NCBI RefSeq assembly: GCF_003688595.1 | Contig: NZ_RCWT01000009.1 | Span: 496,001-560,000 of the forward strand | Source: Sphingomonas sp. PP-F2F-G114-C0414 | Lineage (GTDB): Bacteria > Pseudomonadota > Alphaproteobacteria > Sphingomonadales > Sphingomonadaceae | Direction of reading: 5' to 3' | DNA length: 64,000 nt | Shown: in pieces, positions 57,682 to 64,000 of the stretch | Numbering within the stretch: the first letter of the stretch is position 1 | How the letters are laid out: each line of letters opens with the position of its first letter | Notes under the pieces: model-generated | Told to the model about the DNA's origin: nothing | The model's database searches: none | Seen by the model: the letters and a program-made list of their open reading frames with translations, nothing else | Program-made: the position numbers and the translations under genes

Positions 57682-58929
57682 ATGAGCGACCCAGAACTGC
57701 GCGATTACGCCAGCATCATCGACCAGGCCGACGATTACGTTGAGCCCGAGATCCTGCCATTGCCGCTCGACGCATGGCACCGCGCACAAGGCGCGCGGAT
57801 GGTCGAGTTCGCGGGCTACGAGATGCCGATCCAGTATGAAGGCATCATGGCCGAACACGCCTGGACGCGCGACTCGGCGGGCCTGTTCGACGTCAGCCAC
57901 ATGGGCCAGCTCGTCTTCTCCGGCGAAGGCGTCGCACACGCGCTCGAGACCGTGCTGCCGGGCGACATCGCCGGCCTTGGCGAGGGCAAGATGCGCTACT
58001 CGCTGCTGCTGGCGCAGGACGGCGGCATCCTCGACGATCTGATGGCCACGCGCCTGCCCGACGACCAGCCGTCGCCCTTCTCGGCGCAGGACGTCGAGCC
58101 TGAAGCGTACGACCCGCTCCACCCGTCGCCGACTGCCAGCGGCAGCTTCTACGTCGTCGTCAATGGCGCGACCAAGTATGACGACATCAGCTACCTGATC
58201 GAGCATCTGCCCGACGACGTCACGATCAACATCCTCGAAGACCAGGCGCTGCTCGCGGTGCAGGGCCCCAAGGCGGTCGAGGCAGTCGCGCGGATCGTCC
58301 CCGGCGTCGACGCGCTCGTGTTCATGACCGCCGGTGCGTTCCACTGGAACGACGTCCCGCTGTGGATCAGCCGCTCGGGTTACACCGGCGAGGACGGCGT
58401 CGAGATCTCGCTCCCCGCCGAACATGCCGTCGCGTTCGCCGACGCGCTGCTCGCGCTCTCCGAGATCAAGCCGATCGGCCTCGGCGCGCGCGACTCGCTG
58501 CGACTCGAAGCCGGCCTGCCGCTCTACGGCCACGACCTCGATCCCGAGATCACGCCGGTGATGGCCGACCTCGGTTTCGCGCTGTCGAAGCGCCGCCGCG
58601 AAGCCGCCGACTTCCCCGGTGCCGAGCGTATCCTCACCCAGCGCGAGCACGGCCCCGCCACCAAGCGTGTCGGCCTGATTGTCGAGGGCCGCCAGCCCGC
58701 GCGCGAGGGTGCCGAGGTAATCGACGACACCGGCGCGCCGATCGGCCGCCTCACCAGCGGTGGTTTCGCACCCACCCTCGGGAAGCCGATCGCGATGGCC
58801 TATGTGCCGCTCGCGCTGTCGACGCCCGGCACCCGCATCGAAATCGCGCAGCGCGGCAAGGTCCACACCGCCACCGTCACCGCGATGCCCTTCATTCCCC
58901 ACCGCTACGTCCGCGCAGGAGCCAAGTGA
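57682..58929 (+). CDS. gcvT: Aminomethyltransferase, glycine cleavage T protein
   Basis: 415 residues, longer than the usual 365. It has an N-terminal extension of about 35 residues before [29 protein letters not shown] further insertion lies around residues 130-155 (rich in Pro/Ser/Asp). Core motifs are [22 protein letters not shown] and [20 protein letters not shown]. It transfers the methylene unit from the H-protein aminomethyl-lipoate to tetrahydrofolate. ATG 57682 has GGAG 8 nt upstream. Confidence 0.95.
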   Translation: MSDPELRDYASIIDQADDYVEPEILPLPLDAWHRAQGARMVEFAGYEMPIQYEGIMAEHAWTRDSAGLFDVSHMGQLVFSGEGVAHALETVLPGDIAGLGEGKMRYSLLLAQDGGILDDLMATRLPDDQPSPFSAQDVEPEAYDPLHPSPTASGSFYVVVNGATKYDDISYLIEHLPDDVTINILEDQALLAVQGPKAVEAVARIVPGVDALVFMTAGAFHWNDVPLWISRSGYTGEDGVEISLPAEHAVAFADALLALSEIKPIGLGARDSLRLEAGLPLYGHDLDPEITPVMADLGFALSKRRREAADFPGAERILTQREHGPATKRVGLIVEGRQPAREGAEVIDDTGAPIGRLTSGGFAPTLGKPIAMAYVPLALSTPGTRIEIAQRGKVHTATVTAMPFIPHRYVRAGAK

Positions 58930-58930
58930 T

Positions 58931-59302
58931 ATGAGCCGTTACTTCACGCAGGATCATGAATGGGTCGACGTCGACGGTGACGTCGGCACCGTCGGCATTT
59001 CGGAATACGCGCAGAGCCAGCTCGGCGACGTCGTGTTCGTCGACGTCCCCGAAGCCGGCAAGACGCTGAGCAAGGGCGACGAAGCCGCGGTCGTCGAGTC
59101 GGTCAAGGCCGCGTCGGACGTGTACTCCCCGGTCTCGGGCACCGTCACCGAGGGCAACGCGGCGTTGACCGACGACTCCAGCCTGGTGAACTCGGACGCC
59201 GAAGCCGCGGGCTGGTTCTTCAAGCTGACGCTCAGCGACCCGAGCGAACTCGACAGCCTGATGGACGAAGCCGCCTACGCGACGTTCGTCGAAGGGCTGT
59301 AA
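58931..59302 (+). CDS. gcvH: Glycine cleavage H protein
   Basis: 123 residues. Lipoyl attachment Lys59 in [15 protein letters not shown]. The family start [14 protein letters not shown] and end [22 protein letters not shown] are intact. It carries the aminomethyl group between P and T proteins. One nt after the gcvT stop. Confidence 0.97.
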   Translation: MSRYFTQDHEWVDVDGDVGTVGISEYAQSQLGDVVFVDVPEAGKTLSKGDEAAVVESVKAASDVYSPVSGTVTEGNAALTDDSSLVNSDAEAAGWFFKLTLSDPSELDSLMDEAAYATFVEGL

Positions 59303-59311
59303 GTCCTAGAA

Positions 59312-59424
59312 CCCCCTCCCGCTAGCGGGAGGGGGCAGGGGGTGGGCACGCGCTCACCTCCAGCGTTCCGCCCGCAATAGGCCGGGCGCCCACCCCCGAC
59401 CCCTCCCGCATGCGGGAGGGGGGA
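59312..59424. repeat. Palindromic repeat pair (CCCCTCCCGC family)
   Basis: Two hairpins, CCCCCTCCCGC/GCGGGAGGGGG (59312-59335) and CCCCTCCCGC/GCGGGAGGGG (59400-59421), with GGGGGTGGGC and GCCCACCCCC arms between. The element fills the gcvH-gcvPA gap, and its right edge contains the gcvPA Shine-Dalgarno. Confidence 0.82.
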
Positions 59425-59434
59425 GTCGATGCCG

Positions 59435-60805
59435 ATGCGCTACCTTCCCCTGACCCAGCCCGACCGCGCGGAAATGCTCGCCGTCATCGGCGCCGCGACC
59501 ATCGACGACCTGTTCGTCGACGTTCCCGAAGCCGCCCGCCTCGACGGCCCGGTCCGCGACCTGCCGATGCACGCCTCCGAAATGGCGGTCGAACGCCACA
59601 TGTCGGCGCTCGCCAAGAAGAACCTCACCGCCGGCGAAGCACCGTTCTTCCTCGGCTGCGGCGCGTACAAGCATCACGTTCCTGCGTCGGTCGACCACCT
59701 GATCCAGCGCGGCGAGTTCCTCACCGCCTACACGCCGTACCAGCCGGAAATCGCGCAGGGCACGCTGCAGATGCTGTTCGAGTTCCAGACGCAGGTCGCG
59801 CGGCTGCTCGGCACCGACGTCGCCAACGCCTCGATGTACGACGGCTCGACCGCGTGCTGGGAAGCGATCGTGATGGCGCGTCGCATCACCAAGCGGGGCA
59901 AGGCGATCCTGTCGTCGGGCCTCCACCCCCATTACGTCTCGGTCGCGAACACGATGGCCAAGTTCACCGGCGACGTGCTCGATACGAGCGTGCCCGAACT
60001 GGTCGCCGACATGGACCTCGACCAGCTGATCGCGAAGATCGACGACGACACCTCCTGCGTCGTCGTCCAGTACCCCGACATCCTCGGCCGCATCGCCGAC
60101 CTGCGCCCGCTGGCGGACGCGTGCCACGCGAAGAAGGCGCTGCTGATCGCGGTCGTCACCGAGCCCGTCGCCTTGGGCGCGATCACGTCGCCCGGCGAGA
60201 TGGACGCGGACATCGTCGTCGGCGAAGGCCAGTCGCTCGGTGTCGGCCTCCAGTTCGGCGGGCCTTATGTCGGGCTCTTTGGTTGCAAGGACAAATACGT
60301 CCGCCAGATGCCGGGCCGCCTTTGCGGCGAGACCGTCGACGCCGACGGCCGCCGCGGTTTCGTCCTCACGCTGTCGACCCGCGAGCAGCACATCCGCCGC
60401 GAAAAGGCGACGTCGAACATCTGCACCAACTCGGGCCTCTGCGCGCTGGCGTTCTCGATCCACATGACGCTGCTCGGTGAAGCTGGTCTGCGCCAGTTGG
60501 CCGAGGTGAACCACGCAGGCGCGGTGTCCGCCGCTGAACGCCTCTCGCAGATCCCCGGTGTGGAACTCGTCAACGACAGCTTCTTCAACGAGTTCACGCT
60601 GAAGCTTCCGACCGAAGCCCGCCCCGTCGTCCGCACGCTCGCCGATCGCGGCATCCTCGCCGGCGTATCGCTCGGGCGTCTTTACCCCGGCCAGGACGCC
60701 CTCGCGAACGGCCTCGTCGTCGCCGTGACGGAAACGACCACCGCGGAGGACGTCGAAACGCTTGCATCCGCACTATCCACCGTCCTTGGGGAGATACTGG
60801 CATGA
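59435..60805 (+). CDS. gcvPA: Glycine dehydrogenase (decarboxylating) subunit 1
   Basis: 456 residues, the N-terminal half of the split P protein. It begins [15 protein letters not shown] and has [39 protein letters not shown] and [10 protein letters not shown]. It has the fold but not the PLP lysine, forming a heterotetramer with GcvPB. Start 59435 is preferred over 59429 because GGGAG is 9 nt away. Its stop overlaps the gcvPB ATG. Confidence 0.95.
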   Translation: MRYLPLTQPDRAEMLAVIGAATIDDLFVDVPEAARLDGPVRDLPMHASEMAVERHMSALAKKNLTAGEAPFFLGCGAYKHHVPASVDHLIQRGEFLTAYTPYQPEIAQGTLQMLFEFQTQVARLLGTDVANASMYDGSTACWEAIVMARRITKRGKAILSSGLHPHYVSVANTMAKFTGDVLDTSVPELVADMDLDQLIAKIDDDTSCVVVQYPDILGRIADLRPLADACHAKKALLIAVVTEPVALGAITSPGEMDADIVVGEGQSLGVGLQFGGPYVGLFGCKDKYVRQMPGRLCGETVDADGRRGFVLTLSTREQHIRREKATSNICTNSGLCALAFSIHMTLLGEAGLRQLAEVNHAGAVSAAERLSQIPGVELVNDSFFNEFTLKLPTEARPVVRTLADRGILAGVSLGRLYPGQDALANGLVVAVTETTTAEDVETLASALSTVLGEILA

Positions 60806-62463
60806 GCATCAACCAGAGCGGCTGGCGCCCGACCTCGCCCGAGGCGAACACGGGTAACGTCCCAGCATCGGTAACCGGCAACAAGGCCCTGATGCTGGAA
60901 GAGGCGCTGATCTTCGAGATCGGCGACACGCATACCACCGGCGTAGATTTCGCTGCTCCCTCTCCCCTCCGGGGAGAGGGCCGGGGTGAGGGGCAGCCCA
61001 GCAGTGTTGCGTCTGGAGCAGCCCCTCACCCAACCCTCTCCCCGGAGAGGAGAGGGCTATCGCGCCTCGGCAACCTGTCGCGCACCGCACCAATCGGCCT
61101 CCCCGGTCTCTCCGAGCCGGAAACCGTCCGCCACTACACCCGCCTCTCGCGCCAGAACTACGGCATCGACCTCGGCTTCTTCCCGCTCGGCTCGTGCACC
61201 ATGAAGCACAACCCGCGCCTCAACGAGAAGATGGCGCGGCTCCCCGGGTTCTCCGACGTGCACCCGCTCCAGCCGGTCGACACGGTGCAGGGCGCACTCG
61301 AAGTCATTCACCAGCTCGCGCACTGGCTCGTCACGCTCACCGGCATGACTTCGGTCGCGATGAGCCCCAAGGCGGGCGCGCACGGCGAGCTCTGCGGCAT
61401 CCTCGCGATCCGCGCCGCGCTCGAAGCCAAGGGCGAAGGCGCGCGGAAGATCATCCTCGTCCCGGAGAGCGCGCACGGCACCAACCCCGCCACCGCAGCC
61501 TTCGCCGGCTATAGCGTCGAGGACATCCCCGCCACCGCCGAAGGCCGCGTCGACACCGCCGCGCTGAAGGCCCGGCTCGGCCCCGACGTCGCCGGCGTGA
61601 TGATCACCAACCCCAACACGTGTGGACTGTTCGAGCGCGACATGCGCGAGATCTCCGACGCGGTGCACGCGGCGGGTGGCTTCGTCTATTGCGACGGCGC
61701 GAACTTCAACGCGATCGTCGGTCGCGTCCGGCCAGGCGATCTCGGCATCGACGCAATGCACATCAACCTGCACAAGACCTTCTCGACGCCCCACGGCGGC
61801 GGCGGCCCAGGCTCGGGCCCGGTGGTGTTCTCGGAGGCTTTGACCCCCTACGCACCGCTCCCGTTCGTCGAGAACCAGGACGGCCAGTTCGTCCTCGTCG
61901 AGGAGGAAACCGCCGGCGAGCATCACGCCGGCAGCTTCGGCCGCATGGTCGCGTTCCACGGCCAGATGGGCATGTTCACGCGCGCGCTGACGTACATCCT
62001 CAGCCACGGCGCCGACGGCCTGCGCCAGGTGTCCGAGGACGCGGTGCTCAACGCGAACTACATCCTGCGCAGCCTCGACGACACGCTCGACGCACCGTTT
62101 GGCCCGTCGGGTCCGTGCATGCACGAGGCGCTGTTCTCGGACTCGGGTCTCGCCGCCGGCTTCTCGACGATCGACATCGCGAAGGGCCTGATCGACGAGG
62201 GCTTCCACCCGATGACGATGTATTTCCCGCTCGTCGTCCACGGCGCGATGCTGGTCGAGCCGACCGAGACCGAATCGAAGGCGGCGCTGGACCAGTTCAT
62301 CGCCGCGCTCCGCTCGGTCGCCGAACGCGCGAAAGCCGGCGACCCCAGCCTCAAGACCGCCCCCCACTTCGCGCCCCGCGCGCGCCTCGACGAGACGCTT
62401 GCGGCGCGCAAGCCGGTGCTGGTCTGGAAGGACCCGGCCCCACTGGCGCAGACGGGGGAGTAA
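60802..62463 (+). CDS. gcvPB: Glycine dehydrogenase (decarboxylating) subunit 2, with in-frame repeat insertion
   Basis: 553 residues, about 30 more than the family norm. It has PLP Lys325 in [16 protein letters not shown] and [22 protein letters not shown]. Residues about 52-86 (between TTGVDF and [14 protein letters not shown]) come from a palindromic repeat and read [14 protein letters not shown] at one end and [10 protein letters not shown] at the other. The insertion keeps the frame and lies in the variable N-terminal linker, so the enzyme is probably active. The start overlaps gcvPA (ATGA). Confidence 0.95.
   Translation: MSINQSGWRPTSPEANTGNVPASVTGNKALMLEEALIFEIGDTHTTGVDFAAPSPLRGEGRGEGQPSSVASGAAPHPTLSPERRGLSRLGNLSRTAPIGLPGLSEPETVRHYTRLSRQNYGIDLGFFPLGSCTMKHNPRLNEKMARLPGFSDVHPLQPVDTVQGALEVIHQLAHWLVTLTGMTSVAMSPKAGAHGELCGILAIRAALEAKGEGARKIILVPESAHGTNPATAAFAGYSVEDIPATAEGRVDTAALKARLGPDVAGVMITNPNTCGLFERDMREISDAVHAAGGFVYCDGANFNAIVGRVRPGDLGIDAMHINLHKTFSTPHGGGGPGSGPVVFSEALTPYAPLPFVENQDGQFVLVEEETAGEHHAGSFGRMVAFHGQMGMFTRALTYILSHGADGLRQVSEDAVLNANYILRSLDDTLDAPFGPSGPCMHEALFSDSGLAAGFSTIDIAKGLIDEGFHPMTMYFPLVVHGAMLVEPTETESKAALDQFIAALRSVAERAKAGDPSLKTAPHFAPRARLDETLAARKPVLVWKDPAPLAQTGE
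60957..61056. repeat. Palindromic repeat inserted in the gcvPB coding region
   Basis: Left arm CCCTCTCCCC-TCC-GGGGAGAGGG followed by CCGGGGTGAGGGGC, right arm its complement (GCCCCTCACCC, CCTCTCCCCGGAGAGG). It spans about 100 nt, a multiple of three within error of its borders, and contains no stop in this frame. Confidence 0.88.
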
Positions 62464-62472
62464 ACCTCGCGG

Positions 62473-62548
62473 TTCTCCTGCGAACGCAGGAGCCCAGGGT
62501 TACGAACGCAACAGCCCGTAACCCTGGATTCCTGCGTTCGCAGGAAAA
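62473..62548. repeat. Inverted repeat with TCCTGC-GAAC-GCAGGA hairpins
   Basis: Two arms of about 31 bp (one mismatch region) enclose 14 nt. Each arm is a hairpin TCCTGC-GAAC-GCAGGA plus CCCAGGGTTAC or its complement. It starts 10 nt after the gcvPB stop and may act as its terminator. Confidence 0.85.
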
Positions 62549-62612
62549 CGGATTGCCCAGAACACCGCAACCGATCTAGCCTCCGCCCCAACAGGGGTGG
62601 GGGCCACGATCA

Positions 62613-63125
62613 ATGCAGGCGCACGAAGCACAAGGCTGGATCAGCTACGCGATCACCGCGGTCATCATCGGCATAGTCTTCGCGGTCCGCTGGCGCCGCA
62701 TGAGTATCGTAAAGCCGCTCAAGCTCGAGCGCCTCTGGATTTTCCCCGCGCTCTACGCCGCCGTCGCGCTGTACATGTTCGTGACGTACCCGCCGCACGG
62801 CTTCGCCTGGCTGTTCTGCGCACTGGCCCTGGTCATGGGCGCAGCGCTCGGCTGGCAACGCGGCAAGCTCATGCGGATCACGATCGACCCCGACAGCCAC
62901 GCACTCAACACGACGTCGTCCCCGGCAGCGGTCCTGTTCATCGTCGCGATCGTCGCAGTCCGCACCGGCGCGCGCGCCGTGATCGGCGACGGCCACGCCC
63001 TCCACCTCGACGCCTTCGCGATCACCGACATGCTGGTCGCGTTGGCGCTAGGCCTGTTCACCACCCAACGCATCGAAATGTACCTCCGCGCCAAGCGGAT
63101 GCTGGAGACAGCGCGGTTTAGATAG
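62613..63125 (+). CDS. DUF1453 / CcdC-like membrane protein
   Basis: 170 residues with four to five membrane helices (ISYAITAVIIGIVFAVRW; LWIFPALYAAVALYMFVTY; GFAWLFCALALVMGAALGW; AAVLFIVAIVAVRTG). The pattern RWRRMSIVKPLKLERLWIFP and GWQRGKLMRITIDPDSHAL fits the CcdC/DUF1453 family. CcdC is linked to cytochrome c maturation in Bacillus, but this role is not established for proteobacterial members. The gene may be monocistronic. Confidence 0.75.
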   Translation: MQAHEAQGWISYAITAVIIGIVFAVRWRRMSIVKPLKLERLWIFPALYAAVALYMFVTYPPHGFAWLFCALALVMGAALGWQRGKLMRITIDPDSHALNTTSSPAAVLFIVAIVAVRTGARAVIGDGHALHLDAFAITDMLVALALGLFTTQRIEMYLRAKRMLETARFR

Positions 63126-63138
63126 TGCGCTACGTGCT

Positions 63139-63266
63139 GATCCTCCCCCGCCAGGGGGAGGTGGCTGGCGCTTGCCAGACGGAGGGGGAGGTAAGGAGCC
63201 ACGTTGGTTGCGTGTTCCTCCCCCTCCGTCGCCTCCGGCGACACCTCCCCCTGGCGGGGGAGGATC
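63139..63266. repeat. Palindromic repeat, CCTCCCCC-GCCA-GGGGGAGG family
   Basis: GATCCTCCCCCGCCAGGGGG at the left and its complement at the right, with two further inner arms (GACGGAGGGGGAGG and CCTCCCCCTCCGTC), enclose about 30 nt. It nearly fills the 149-nt gap between two convergent genes and could act as a two-way terminator. Confidence 0.85.
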
Positions 63267-63274
63267 GAGTGGGC

Positions 63275-64000
63275 TCAAGCAATCGCCTGCTCAGTCTCTT
63301 CCCGCCGCCGGACATGCTCCCGCCACACGATATACAACCCGCTCGCGACGATGATCGGCGCCCCGACCCACGTCGCCTCCGCCGGCAACGTGTCGAACAC
63401 CAGCCACCCCAGCAGTGTCGCCCACAACAGGCTCGAATAATCCATCGGCACCACCACCGACACCGGCCCGAGCCGCAACGACGTCGTCATCGCGATCTGC
63501 GCCAGCCCCCCAAATATCCCGACGCTCGCCAGACACACCCACGCGACCAGATCATGCGACTGCGCCGCCCGGCCATAGAACAGCGACAACGGGATCAACG
63601 ACAGCGCCGAGAACCAGAACACCGTCGTCAGCGCGCTCTCGGTCTTGCCGATCTGCCGCAACAGGATCGACACGCTCGCCGTCCCGAACGCCCCCGCCAG
63701 CGCACACCCCGCACCCCATAACGGAAAGTGATCGCCGCTCCCAGGCTGCGCAACGATCAACACGCCCGCAAAGCCGGTGGCCACTGCCGCCCAGCGATGC
63801 CACCCAGTCGGCTCGCGCAACACCAGCGCCCCCAGGATCGTCGCGAACACCGGCACCGTGAACCCGATCGTCGTCGCCTCCGCCAGCGGCAACGCAACGA
63901 TCCCGTTGAACGTGAACGCCATCGCCGACAGCCCGACCACCGCGCGCACGACATGCGCCGGCAACCGCTTGGTCGCGATCGACGACAAACCAGGCCCCGC
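63275..64000 (-). CDS. DMT-superfamily (EamA) transporter, 5' end beyond window
   Basis: About 241 C-terminal residues are present; the start lies outside the right edge. At least seven membrane helices and the second EamA domain are visible. Family-typical segments are RAVVGLSAMAFTFNGIVALPLAEATTIGFTVPVFATILGALVLREP at the end of the first EamA unit and GPVSVVVPMDYSSLLWATLLGWLVF in the second. This is the YdcZ/RhaT-like inner-membrane exporter or permease group; close relatives include S-adenosylmethionine importers, but the substrate is not readable. Confidence 0.85.
   Translation of the reverse strand, partial: AGPGLSSIATKRLPAHVVRAVVGLSAMAFTFNGIVALPLAEATTIGFTVPVFATILGALVLREPTGWHRWAAVATGFAGVLIVAQPGSGDHFPLWGAGCALAGAFGTASVSILLRQIGKTESALTTVFWFSALSLIPLSLFYGRAAQSHDLVAWVCLASVGIFGGLAQIAMTTSLRLGPVSVVVPMDYSSLLWATLLGWLVFDTLPAEATWVGAPIIVASGLYIVWREHVRRREETEQAIA

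Noticed and set aside
60955..61058. Frameshift or intron in gcvPB
   Set aside because: The frame stays open through the repeat and conserved sequence resumes directly after it, so it is an in-frame insertion.
28502..63266. Possible CRISPR array from repeated palindromes
   Set aside because: Repeats are dispersed over tens of kilobases, differ in sequence and have no regular spacers or cas genes.

Overview
The window reads as chromosomal DNA from a high-GC alphaproteobacterium, most likely a sphingomonad (Sphingomonas or a close relative). This is inferred from gene content and protein style: split glycine decarboxylase (gcvPA/gcvPB), a short PutA beside an Lrp-type regulator, FecI/FecR-coupled TonB receptors, an HprK-related/PqqD-like cassette, and dense REP-like palindromes. 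No database search was possible. I saw no rRNA, tRNA, CRISPR array, prophage or insertion sequence.

Layout. 1-9.3 kb (minus): a carbohydrate-uptake locus with an ECF sigma factor, FecR-type anti-sigma, STN-type TonB receptor, GH3 glucosidase and GH2 exo-glycosidase (the last runs off the left edge). 9.4-13.4 kb: an envelope-glycan group (small membrane protein, GT4 glycosyltransferase, DUF2334 deacetylase) divergent from a polytopic membrane protein and a DUF2141 protein. 13.4-20.7 kb: Lrp regulator, putA, a candidate small RNA and aconitase. 21.1-24.7 kb: a serine-protease autotransporter, then an AT-rich stretch. 25.2-30.7 kb: a marR-efflux operon of EmrAB type. 30.7-32.7 kb: a lactonase-like protein and small hypotheticals. 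32.7-40.1 kb: an RND efflux operon and its TetR repressor with three matching operators. 40.2-42.5 kb: phasin, PilZ protein, SDR and an Ala/Pro-rich secreted protein.

42.6-50.1 kb (minus) is a complete phosphate regulon, phoR-pstS-pstC-pstA-pstB-phoU-phoB, with a tandem Pho box overlapping the end of phoR. Divergent from it, 50.3-52.8 kb holds the least understood module: a twin-arginine-exported small protein, a PqqD-like protein, an HprK-related kinase and a nucleotidyltransferase, joined by GTGA overlaps or a 4-nt gap. I consider it the best candidate for an undescribed system. 52.8-57.2 kb: VanZ-like protein, phosphoglycolate phosphatase, glmU and glmS. 57.4-62.5 kb: a tandem glycine riboswitch followed by gcvT-gcvH-gcvPA-gcvPB. 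The right end has a DUF1453/CcdC-like membrane protein and a DMT transporter cut by the window edge.

A recurring theme is palindromic repeats between genes and, in gcvPB, inside a gene. Several families have different stems but keep a GAAN loop and a CCCAG flank. One element lies in frame in gcvPB and another supplies the Shine-Dalgarno sequence of gcvPA.
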